From Amborella trichopoda (lineage: Eukaryota; Streptophyta; Magnoliopsida; Amborellales; Amborellaceae): DNA of 64,000 nucleotides. The stretch is taken from contig NW_006494916.1 of assembly GCF_000471905.2 (NCBI RefSeq), positions 2,652,748-2,716,747 of the forward strand, written 5' to 3'. A program made the position numbers and the translations under genes. How positions within the stretch are numbered: the stretch's first letter is position 1; every line of letters begins with the position of its first letter. Below are positions 54,713 through 64,000 of this stretch, one piece after another. The notes beneath the pieces were generated by a model, which worked only from the letters and a program-made list of their open reading frames with translations, ran no database searches and was not told the origin of the DNA.

Positions 54713-54948
54713 CTCTGTGTAAGGGTGGCAACAGATTGGGCCAGCTTTGGCTCAAGCCCGATTCTTATCCTCATAGGGATGGCTCGGATCAAAAACAAAT
54801 GAAAAAAATAACAGAAAAAATATATAAAAAAGCAGGCCCGGCCGGCACTGATACTTGCATGGCCATCGGAGCACAGTTTATGGCTCAAGCCCTGCCTTTT
54901 TAGGGTAAGGCCAGGCCGCCTAGGCCATTGCCGTCCCTAGCTCTGTGT
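54713..54948. mobile_element. hAT-type nonautonomous element with perfect 8-bp duplication
   Basis: Body 54721-54940 (220 bp) flanked by CTCTGTGT on both sides (54713-54720, 54941-54948). Inverted ends AAGGGTGGCAAC and CTAGGGACGGCAAT, with GGCCCGGCC-rich arms. Confidence 0.93.
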
Positions 54949-55118
54949 CCTTCTACCCCTGATATATGCACCTTTTAAAATAGAATAACACGCCTAACCG
55001 TGTCTTTTCCTTCGTATTTCACTCATGGTCTCCACCAATACAAATCTCTCTCTCACACTCTCTCTTTTTATAGACTCGATTTTTTAGGATAAAAAAGAAA
55101 AAAATTGTAATGTATAAG

Positions 55119-55310
55119 TAGGGTCAGGTGCACTTTAAAAATCCATCGAAAAATAGTATTTTAAAGTTAAAAACCCTCCAATTAATTATCCCGCTTTCAA
55201 AGAATATGAATAAAAAAGTATTTCAAGTTATAAAACTAATACATTTTATAACAATTAGACCGTCTATTCTTAAGATTTTTAAATATTATAGATATGCAAT
55301 CGTTTTCAAA
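55119..55310. mobile_element. Family A MITE, copy 15 (partial)
   Basis: GGGTCAGGTGCACTTTAAAA ... AGACCGTCTATTCTTAAG; it breaks off at ATGCAATCG, where copy 16 begins. Confidence 0.7.
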
Positions 55311-55312
55311 AT

Positions 55313-55695
55313 GGAAAAAGTTTATATAATGGTAGGATCCTAAACAATAAAATTAAGGTGCATTTCAAAAATTCACTATAATAGGTTGTTTTAATGCCCA
55401 AAAATCTTCAAATCGATCATCTTGACCTCATGATGTATGGACATGAGAAAATTTTGATTTTAAATCTTGGAAATAGTGAATCTTGTGATGTGTTTTTTGG
55501 ATTGTCAATTTTCAAGATTTTTAAATGTTCATAGATCAGCTCGATCTACACTATTTCTTAATATTTAAATTTTATGGTTAGAGATGAAATAAATTTCTAA
55601 GTCATCACAAACTTTTATAGTACAAAAACAATAATTTTTGATACTATTTGAAGGTGTGCCCTATTTTGATTGTTTAGGGCTTTAGCCTTACACCC
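55313..55695. mobile_element. Family A MITE, copy 16
   Basis: GGAAAAAGTTTATATAATGG at left; TTGATTGTTTAGGGC...CTTACACCCC at right. Confidence 0.82.
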
Positions 55696-55972
55696 CATTT
55701 GAGATTTGCTAAAAGATATTATACTTCCTCCAGAGTATATTCTCCATTTACTACTTTTGGTAAAACCCCACCTAGGATTAGTTTTAGGACTCCAAATTTA
55801 CATATGTAACCTCTTTCTAACCTATAGATTAAACTCGATAAAAAGATTTCCTAATTCCACCCTCCAAGTACTTGAAAACAAGATTGAAGTGAGACTGCCT
55901 AACTCTAAGAGGGTGAGATCTACGTGTTATAAAAACTCACATTTCATTTTTTATTTTATTTTTTTGTTTGTT

Positions 55973-56492
55973 TTGAGAATAGGGCAAGCTTTTTATGCTT
56001 CCCCTACTACATAAAACTTATATGCTTCCTTTTATCCAACTATCCATTTTGAATGGACGACTGAGATTGGCCTAATCACAATGTCATGTCTCTACACTAC
56101 TTTACTTTTACTTTGTTTTTACGAACTATTTTGACACAAAAATTTGGGTGTCCACTCCTCTCTTAAAGCCGCAACTATAAAAAATATATATAAAAATAAT
56201 ATTCTCAATAAAATAAAATGACCAAATTTTGAAAGATTTAAAGGGTATTTTGGTCATTATGTTTTATCAATAAATTGTTTTTAACAATTTTTAAAGGTGC
56301 ACCCAATTGAGATGATGGAATGTACTATATTCATATAATTTTCAGAAAAAAAAACTAAAAATAAAATACTCTGAGGCGTCGGATCTAGATGAAACCATCA
56401 GTGGCTCACTTAATCTAAATTGAACGGCTGGATGGGGAAGCATATATCTTCTTCGCAGTAGGAGAAGTATAGAAACGTGCCCCTTAAGAATA
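55973..56492. mobile_element. Family B MITE, copy 2, with 9-bp duplication
   Basis: Body 55982-56483 (502 bp) between TTGAGAATA (55973-55981) and TTAAGAATA (56484-56492), 8 of 9 identical. It aligns along its length with 25973-26478. Confidence 0.9.
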
Positions 56493-56614
56493 ATAATCTA
56501 GTTATTATAAGGTAGTAACCAAAATTTTAGATTGAAAAAACCCTTCCAAGTAGGGTCATATGACCAAGCGAGTAGAAGACCAAGGGAGAATAGTATACGT
56601 ACTCTTCAAACTTA

Positions 56615-57725
56615 TAAATTGAACAATTGATTCATGCACGCTAGACCGTATTTCTACAATATGTGGTCCAGAGGTATAAGGCATCCATCCTAAAGATGTA
56701 TGCAAATAGGTTGTTCATCGAAAAGCAATTGTGACTAATGGTCTAAATTTTTTTTTAATATAATTATTATTTTTAGTTTTCAACTCTTATTATTATTTAT
56801 ATCCATGATCTCCATGTTAAAGATTAGGGAAATTATTAGAAATATATCTTAATTTTCTCTTAATTGAAAGAAAAAAAAACATCAACTTTTATAAACCTCA
56901 TCCACGTCTTTTTTCTTCAATTTTGACATTTTTTAGCAAAATAACATTCGCAGTAGTCGAATTACCGTAATGACTACCGTATTACAGTACTTTTAAGTTC
57001 TGTAATGACTAGGCCAAGCATTTCAGTATTTTAAGTACTGTAATGGTCAGGCTAAGAATTACGGTACTTTAAATATTATATTGCTTAAATTTTCAGTTGA
57101 TTTTCAGTGATGTTTCAAGACTTACGGTCTTTTAAGTACCGTAATGACCAAGTCGAGCATTGCGGTACTTTAACGATTATAATGCTCAAATTTCGAGGCA
57201 TTAGGTACATTAAAGACATAAATACACCGTAATGCTCAAATTTTAAATTGGTTGAAATGCTACAAAGCACTCTTGAAACTTGCTAGAAAAAAAAAATGGG
57301 AAAAGATTTATTGCCTCAAAGGCAAAAGTCTGATGAGATGTGACAAATGAGGAAGAAAGACACCCAGTGAGCATTATTATCTTTAAAGTACTGTAATGCT
57401 TGGCCTGGTCAATATGGTATTTAAATACTGCAATGTTTGATCTGGTCATTATGGTATTTAAAGTACCGTAACACGGTAGTCATTATAGTAATACGACTAT
57501 TGTGAAAGTTGTTTTAGAAAAAAAAATGTCAAAATTGAAAAAAAAAAGTGCGGACAAAATTTATGAAAGTTAAAAGTTGTTTTACAATTAGACAAAAGTA
57601 AAGTATATTTCTCATAATTTTTCTAAATATTATATATACTCTAAAAATTAAGATCAAATTATATTTAAAATATTTTTTTGTTGCCAAGCCCGCATTCTAC
57701 AATATGCGGGCTGGCCGCATGCTAA
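56615..57725. mobile_element. Family C MITE, copy 2, split by a long-TIR element
   Basis: ATTGATTCATGCACGCTAGA then CCGTATTTCTACAATATG at left; CCCGCATTCTACAATATGCG then GGCTGGCCGCAT at right. The family is interrupted at 56827-57623. Confidence 0.75.
56818..57632. mobile_element. Long-TIR Mutator-like element with TACGGTACTTTA repeats
   Basis: Body 56827-57623 (797 bp). Inverted arms of about 170 bp share GAAATATA, TTTTGACATTTTTT and TAGTCGTATTAC-type blocks. It is flanked by TAAAGATTA and TAAATATTA (8/9). The centre has repeated palindromic TACGGTACTTTAAGTACCGTAATG-like units. No coding sequence. Confidence 0.83.
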
Positions 57726-57737
57726 CCGCGACCTTAT

Positions 57738-57885
57738 AAATTTCATGACTTAAGTAAGAGTAAAATAGATTTTCAAGCGTCGTGAGATTTCGTACGCCGC
57801 TTTTCGCGACAAAATTTATACTAATTTAGAGGTCCGCCTGCTTCTTCAGCCAAAGGCCAGTAGCTTATATAAACCGCACCCACAC
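57738..57885. mobile_element. Partial family A MITE (copy 17) upstream of the CASPL5-like gene
   Basis: ATTTAGAGGTCCGCCTGCTT ... GCTTATATAAACCGCACCCA matches the family's right terminus; the part to the left is diverged. Confidence 0.5.
57865..57874 (+). promoter_or_regulatory. Putative TATA box of the CASPL5-like gene, within a MITE end
   Basis: TTATATAAAC lies about 255 bp before the ATG and just before a long CT-rich leader. The motif is part of the family A terminus. Confidence 0.45.
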
Positions 57886-58126
57886 AAAAAGCACCGGTTT
57901 TCTCTCTCTCTTCTTTCTCTCTCTAAATTGTTCAAGTCGTTCCATGTACGTGAAGATGATCTTCTTCTCCAGATAAATTTAGAGTCATTTCCTCAATCTG
58001 CATTATTGGTTTTCGAGCCTCTTCTTTTTGGTCAGTCTCTGTTTTTCCATTTTTCATTCGAAAAGGGGTTAAGGTCTTAAGTCCCTTCGATGTTTTAGAG
58101 AGAGAGAGAGAGAGAGAAGAGAGAGA

Positions 58127-58257
58127 ATGAAGGATTTCCCTGGAACACCGGGAACCCTTACTGGTCTCATGCTTCGGGTTGGTCAATTTACATTTGCTGC
58201 TGCCTCCATTGCTTTCGTGGCCACTGGCGTTCGATTCCAAGAATTTACAGCTTTCTG
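58127..58257 (+). CDS. CASP-like protein (CASPL5 type), exon 1 only
   Basis: MKDFPGTPGTLTGLMLRVGQ ... AFVATGVRFQEFTAFW-: the start of a CASPL5-type protein, a small four-helix (MARVEL-like) plasma-membrane protein related to Casparian strip scaffolds. The MKDFPGTPGT start and the following first membrane helix (about residues 12-33) are diagnostic. The exon ends TTTCTG|GTATCA in phase 2, where homologues continue FC-YLIAS. A (GA)n leader precedes the ATG. I searched to 64000 by eye and did not find the next exon, so the intron is longer than 5.7 kb or the gene is broken. Function here is inferred from family only. Confidence 0.85.
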
Positions 58258-60258
58258 GTATCAACAGCCCACCTCTTCTTTCTCTCTCTACTTTACTCTC
58301 TCTCTCTCTCCACAACCCACCTCTTCTTTCCCTCTTTACTGTCTCTCTTCTTTTTTTGCTTTTTTTTTTTTTGAATTTGCATTACTCTTTTCTATTATAG
58401 TTTGGGTTTATATGATACTCTTTTGATTTGAAACCAATGACTCTGGATGAAGTGATTGATTCACATAGATCAGATGTCTAGACCTTCTCAACTCATCTGT
58501 TAATCTGTTATTGTGATCTCTTTTTTTTGTGAATTCATTTGAGATAATATCTTTGTTGTGTTTGAATTATTGTTATTATTTTGGTGTTTCCCTTTGGCAA
58601 TTCTATTTATTAAATATCCAATTCCCACTTTCGTTGAATTGAGAACCCATTTTGTGATTTTGCATAGTTTGATGCTTGATTTTATTGTGTTACCCATGGA
58701 TGTTAAGCCATCAAGCAAAAGGACCCAATTTCTGAATTAGGATAATCTCGAACCATTTACTGAAAATGACTGTGCCTTGTTCTGTTTGGTGGGCGATATG
58801 GCAAGAAAATATGATGTTTTACACAGCTTCATGACAAATATAACATGAATTCAGTTGGATATATAATCACCATCCCCATTTCTGTGAAGTCTTTTTATGT
58901 TATCTGATTTTTATTTTCTCCACCATCATATGGAAGTTGATATTTGAGATTGACTAATTCCTTACAAATGTTTTATAACAGCAAGAACCAAATGAAAAAT
59001 GCCTTGTGCGCAAGGTGTCTAACATCACCTTGTCAAGTCATGCTGTTATGATGACCTTAAGGGCAGGTTATATGATCCTGTGTGGGAAATTTGTGCCATA
59101 GATTAAAGGACGTTGTTTGGCCGCAAAGATAAGTCTTTCTCTTGGGAGAATTCATATACCAGGGAAAAATTTAAGGGACCTAGTCTATGATGCCATACTA
59201 ATGCAAAGATGGAGTGGGAATGAGATCAGGTAGTAAATCTGGTGAATGACGAAATTGTACTATGCCCATGGCTTGTGTGTTTATGTATCATTTTACCAAT
59301 TTTGGGTATCACCTGAAGAGCAATTTGGTCTCCTAGTGTATTTTCTCTTTGCTTGGAGTTATTGGGGTGGAAATACAATTTGAGTTAGACAAATTCAGAG
59401 TATGCCTTGCCGCATGATGTTGGTGTTAAATTATGAGGCCATCAGCTTGATTGCGCAAGGGAACCGTCAGAATTTTACTCAGGCTGTATGGGACCCTGCC
59501 TGTAGTCCTGTAAATGGCATTAGGATTGTTTTGATAGCAAGCTTTTTTGGTATTTCATATGAAAATGGGCTCTTTTCTAGTGGAATGCGAGTTGAGGAGG
59601 GGATTATTGGCTTGAAAAGTATAATATAAATCATCATTATTGGATAGTTAAACATTATCTGAAGACTCAGGATACAGCTCACAAATGACCTCCATGACTG
59701 GATTAGGACAATGGAAAGGAATTCCAAAGGATAGAGACCTTCTGTAACACCTTGACCTTGCAAGAAAGTTATCTATTGGGCTAGCCTTCCCTTACAATCT
59801 GTCTATTTAATTAAAGACCCCCTGGGAAACATGGAGGTCGAGAATCTCTTAAACCAGATTCCTGATTCTCCATGGTAAAAGTCTCATGTCAATTCCATAT
59901 TCCCACCAGATTACATTGATAACATCGTCTTCCACCACTACTTGAGAAGAGCCATGGTCTCATGCAACCATTCTCTGTAATGATATAAGACATAATTTAC
60001 ATTCAATTACACTTCAAACTCCATAGCAATAAAAATTCCTTATAAAATAAATTACACGCTTCAAACTCCATTGCATGAGATGTCTTAGAGCCATAAAATA
60101 TAGGAATATAAGATTAAAAGTGAAATTGAGATAATTTATATGTGGCATAAATTTCTCAATCGTTGTGTTTAACAAATTAACCATTTCAAAAGAAAAAAAT
60201 GTGGTGTGAATCAAGTCCGACATGTATATACAATACATTGTCTACATTCATTTTATTC
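58258..60258 (+). other. Start of CASPL5-like intron 1, no further exon seen
   Basis: Contains CT-rich and AT-rich DNA; short open frames (for example 59402-59629) show no family resemblance. Confidence 0.5.
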
Positions 60259-60600
60259 AGATGGATCAATGGCAAGGCAAGAAGGGATAGAACTTGAAAC
60301 GAATAAATTCAAGAGACTTTAGGTGTGGCTCCAATAGGCGATAAGGTGAGAGGAAGTAGAGTTAGGTGGGCTAGCATGTGCAACGCAGGCTCAATATGGC
60401 AGCTGTTAGGAGGTGCGAGTTGGTTCAAGTAGAAGGCTCAAATAGGATAAGGGGTAGGCCCAAACAGATATGGTTGGAAGTAGTGAAAAAAGATATGGGG
60501 GCTTATGGCCTTATTGCGGGTATGGCCCTTGATAGTGCAAACTGGCAGATCAGGATCCGTGTAGCCGACCCCAAATATTTGGAAAAAATATCTAATGATG
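60259..60600 (+). mobile_element. RTE-type LINE 3' fragment
   Basis: Encodes GKARRDRT-like, [22 protein letters not shown] and KRYGGLWPYCGYGP-like pieces in several frames and ends CGACCCCAAATATTTGGAAA ... ATGATGATGATA. The flanks TCTACATTCATTTT and TCTGCATTCAATTT (2 mismatches) are a probable target duplication. Confidence 0.8.
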
Positions 60601-61047
60601 ATGATATCTGCATTCAATTTGTGTTGATGAAGGACCTTGAGTTGATCAGATAGGCTTTTAGCTCTTTTTATTGGTTAGATCTTTTAACCTGTTGAGACAC
60701 GGCTAGCCATTATTGCAGCATTGAAGGAAGAAGTCGGAGACAGAGTTTCATACTTTTTGCTTGAGAAGCTTGAGCATAAAACGAATGGAATACATTCCAT
60801 TGGCGATAGGAAATTTGAATGATTGGCTAGATCATTAAGGGTGAAAGTAGAGTTTCAAACTCTCTGGAATTAGGTTGTTGGAGTTCAACTAGAAGAAATC
60901 CCATATTAGGTTGAGGGCATAGTATATGGGATTCGTTTAATGGATTGATTATCTCATGGCTACTCATCGTTTGAGCTACCAGTTCTCTCTGATGTAGAAA
61001 ATTTGATTCTTCATCTTCTAATATAGTAAATCAAGAAAGCAAGAGCT

Positions 61048-62426
61048 GATAAATGCAAGGTTCAAAAAAATGGATTGGTGACCCGGATCGGCCCCCCAAA
61101 AACTGGTTCGAATCGATGGATCGGCAATCCAGATAGGAGAATCAGCCGGTTTTGGCCCCAAAAAAATTTCAAAACCTTAAAAATAGTGTTTTTTGAATTT
61201 CCAAAAAAATTGGGGACAGTGCATTATGTACTTTCATTATTTTACAAAAATTCGTGAATAGTGAGATGCAGTTTCCTTGTCTGGATGTCTGTTGACCATA
61301 ATATTCATATCACTAGAAAAAAAACAATCTTATAATCATCATGGATATGAATATATGGTCTAAAGTGAAGCATACAACAATTGAAATACAACCTAATACC
61401 AAAATAAAAGACAACACAGTTCTTCCTTGTTATCATGTTAGTGCCACTCATTTAAATGTCTCAATAATTCATTTAGTCGTTCTATGTACGCCTCAGAATT
61501 TTCTGAACATAATACAAATCATAGTCGTGGTTTGCATCTTTGAACGATTCTCTCAAGATTCCTTTTGAATGATTCTTTCAAGAGCATCATACATGAGCTT
61601 GCCATCCGCCAAAAATTTTAGATACCCATCATTGGTTGGCTCCCACTTTCCAATTGATTGAACGTCTAGTTCTTTTTCCCCTTCTTTTGCAACATCTCTG
61701 GTGTGAAGTTTCATGGCTACAAACCTCATTTCCTCGACCCTTAAGTTCACAAGGATACTTTTTGTTGGGTTTCTCAGCTGTTGTTGCAGCAACTGTGATA
61801 AACGTAAATGGGACCTTATCATGGTCTGAAGACCGCATTACCAAATATTTTCCATAGTAAGAAGAAGTGGGTTTAATTTTGGGAACCGAGTTTCTCACCC
61901 TAGAACTGAGGGCATGTGGGTGCTAGAGAGAGAACCACTTTGAAACTCGTTATTGAGGAGTCAAGGCCATGAAGGACCAGATGGATATCATTGGAGTGAT
62001 TCATAAACGGTGGTAACTTGGCAGGGAGGCCATAACAGAGGAGTTAGAGACGGTTGTGGTTTGTATCTTTGACAGGTGAAAGCATAAAGGGAGGTTTGTC
62101 CCACATCGAAAAAGTTTGAAACTTATGGGGGGGCTTACACAAATATAAAAGTGGCCAGAGGGGCAAAGGCAACGTGCAGGCCAAGCGTTTGTGGCTGCGC
62201 AATAGGATGGAAAGGAGTGACCCACCTCTCCTTAAATTAAAAAAAATTTCAAAGAAGAAACTTGGAGAAGAATAAAAAAATAAAAGGCATGGCAGTTGTC
62301 CGGTTCACCCAAACTGAATTGCCGGTTTTCTGACAGAACTGACCGGTTCTTGATAGTTTGCAAGATCTAGATTGGCCTGGCCGATTCCCGTTCCTGATTA
62401 CCTATTTTTAAAACCTTGGATAAATG
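61048..62426. mobile_element. hAT-type element carrying a heme oxygenase gene fragment, perfect 8-bp duplication
   Basis: Body 61056-62418 (1363 bp). Inverted ends CAAGGTTCAAAAA and CAAGGTTTTAAAAA (complement of the right end). It is flanked by GATAAATG at 61048-61055 and 62419-62426. Subterminal arms contain CGGTT/GATCGG motifs. The centre is host-gene sequence, and no transposase is present. Confidence 0.88.
61553..61960 (-). pseudogene. Heme oxygenase 1 (HY1/HO1-like) captured fragment
   Basis: On the minus strand two frames together read SVPKIKP ... VAATTAEKPNKKYPCELKG and then VEEMRFVAMKLHTRDVAKEG followed by KWEPTNDGYLKFLADGKLMY. These are the N-terminal part of plant plastid heme oxygenase 1, which opens heme to biliverdin for phytochrome chromophore synthesis. 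A small deletion between KG and VEEM shifts the frame. The text stops near LERIIQKES, before the catalytic core helices, so it cannot encode an enzyme. It lies inside a hAT-type element and antisense to the CASPL5-like gene. Confidence 0.85.
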
Positions 62427-64000
62427 AATAGGAGCAATGAAAGAAAATGGAGAATAAAAGATAGGCAACTAAATAAGAAGCAACTCTTTGCTAGTTTCCT
62501 ATTTAATTGGTTTTTTTTAGAAGTTTTTTGCTACCAGCTCCTGCTGTGGTTGAGCAGGGAAAAGAAAAGAAAGAAAAAGAGCTTTTGGGCCAAAACTATC
62601 ATGGTTTTCTTGGCATAACTAGTAGGTTGCGTAACATGATTAGCTTGTTTCTTCCTATTTATGTTTAGTGGATCAAAATTAGAAGTGTTTGAGAGATAAA
62701 GCGAAGGATTGATCTGAAGTGAAAGATTAAGGGGTTTCATTATGACATAGATGTGTTGTAGTTGCTGACATTATTATTGCAATAGTGATCAGTGTGTACA
62801 ACAGACGAATAATCACGTAACTACCAACATTATGATGGAGAGACTCTAACACATCTAAAATTGTTTTGGATTGGTGACAGTTGACATGAAAATCTCAATC
62901 ATGTCAATACACTGACAAAATTGTGAGCTAACAAATATGAATGAGATATAAAAACAATATGATATATGATAACATAAATAAGGTAACTTTCATAAAACAG
63001 AAAAATTCTGAAAAACTGGATGTAAATCACGGGACTATTTCTTAAAATGACTGACAATTATACCTTATATTGGGTATCATTGTCACATGGGATGAGAATA
63101 AGCTTTGCGGAGTTAATTTTAGATTAACTATTCATTTCAATCCTTGAATGATGGTTTTTAAGTGAATGACCGAGTTGGTTTTTGGATAGAGCAATTCGTT
63201 GTTAGGGAGAGACCTTGGGTGCATGGAGTGTGGAAGGAACTTGTGGTGCATGTCGAGTTTGTGCTAAATTATGAGGAGCATTGAAAGATGAGTTTATATG
63301 AAGGGCAGACTTACCCTTTGGATGCTAGTTCATGCGTCAGTCAAATTCAATAAACTTATGGCTAGTTTGATAGGTCAGCAATTTTGTCAGGATGTGAGTT
63401 TCATTTTATTGGAGTTCCTGCACAAGTCCTCTTGAGACCCGCTATAGATACTATTGCAAGAGAGAGAGAGAGAGAGAGAGAGAATGGGTTTAGAGGTAAA
63501 AAAATGGGTTGTCAAGAGAAAAGAATGTTCTCTAAGAAAGTTTTCTGGATCGTACCAAAAATTTTCCTTGTAAATTGTAAATTCAGCTCTATCTTCCAAG
63601 AGTTTAGAGCTTAAATTGTTAAGAATTTCTCCTAGGACCTTCTGAAGATATTTTAGACCCAATATACAAAACACATGATAAGAAAGGATCAAATTGAGTG
63701 AATCATAGAAGCATAACAAACTATGATATCCTTCATAGTGAAAAATCAATTATAATATAAAAAATGGAGGAAATAACATTCAAACACCATGAGAAATCCC
63801 ATAATATCATAGATACAGAGAAGATTGTCATGAGAAAACATATAGATGCTACATGCAAAGGTCAAAAACCATTCAACAGGCTCTCCATTTGCTAACATTT
63901 CAGATCCCAAATGCCCCCAAGCTCTTCTCTAGTGCTAAAAAAAGCTTCGAATTCACAAGGTTTCATGTACTACCTCCTTGACCTCTGCAATCTTTGTTAT
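62427..64000. other. No gene recognised to window end
   Basis: AT-rich DNA with a (GA)n microsatellite at 63459-63482. It is expected to be CASPL5-like intron or downstream DNA. Confidence 0.5.

Noticed and set aside
62090..62150. TTGTCCCACATCGAAAAAGTT motif, seen in some plant LTRs and TRIMs
   Set aside because: It is a single short motif inside the hAT-type element without a second LTR, primer binding site or 5S-like segment.
1..64000. tRNA, rRNA or CRISPR features
   Set aside because: Only tRNA-like SINE heads were seen, with no cloverleaf; no regularly spaced repeat array of CRISPR type, as expected for a plant nuclear sequence.

Overview
This is plant nuclear DNA. The evidence is spliced genes with canonical introns, CT/GA-rich 5' leaders, plant-specific families (a CASP-like protein, a plastid haem oxygenase fragment, an RCC1/UVR8-like C-terminus), and a dense mix of Ty1/copia, L1, RTE, hAT, Mutator-like, Harbinger and SINE elements. 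The species cannot be fixed from sequence alone. Very long TE-filled introns are the style of several early-diverging angiosperm or eudicot genomes. Two 20-base N runs (4515-4534, 52011-52030) mark assembly gaps.

Host genes, all on +: (1) The last exons of an RCC1-repeat protein gene (5409-5717), joined across a GC-AG intron; an in-frame stop lies just upstream and no earlier exon is visible. (2) A complete methyltransferase gene (12916-40883): eight exons close into one uninterrupted 257-codon frame, with a 15.5-kb first intron, an 11.1-kb last intron and a 20-nt micro-exon. It resembles the small plant METTL13/EEF1AKMT4-like methyltransferases. (3) Exon 1 of a CASP-like (CASPL5-type) membrane protein gene (58127-58257); its later exons are not found before the window ends.

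Layout: 1-4750 is a decayed copia element missing its 5' LTR start. 5.4-5.7 kb is the RCC1 remnant. 5.7-12.9 kb is intergenic DNA with MITEs and a long-TIR element carrying a minisatellite just upstream of the methyltransferase start. 13.1-28.6 kb is intron 1: SINEs, an RTE-tailed short element with a 15-bp duplication, a decayed L1, and a three-level nest (RTE broken by L1, L1 broken by a hAT), each level bounded by its own target-site duplication (TSD). 28.6-29.6 kb holds exons 2-7. 29.6-40.7 kb is the last intron with a hAT, a SINE, a Tourist-like MITE, two further MITEs and a nearly full-length RTE. 41-58 kb is intergenic, dominated by one Mutator-type MITE family (about 17 copies) plus Harbinger and hAT elements. 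58.1-64 kb is the CASPL5 gene and its intron, which contains an RTE tail and a 1.36-kb hAT-type element carrying a heme oxygenase-1 gene fragment.

The most notable items are the TE-inflated methyltransferase gene, the nested RTE/L1/hAT chronology, the hAT remnant with three BED-finger units, the gene-capturing hAT, a MITE whose empty target site is preserved in a neighbouring duplicate, and a MITE terminus that appears to supply the CASPL5 TATA box. I found no CRISPR array, rRNA or convincing tRNA gene.
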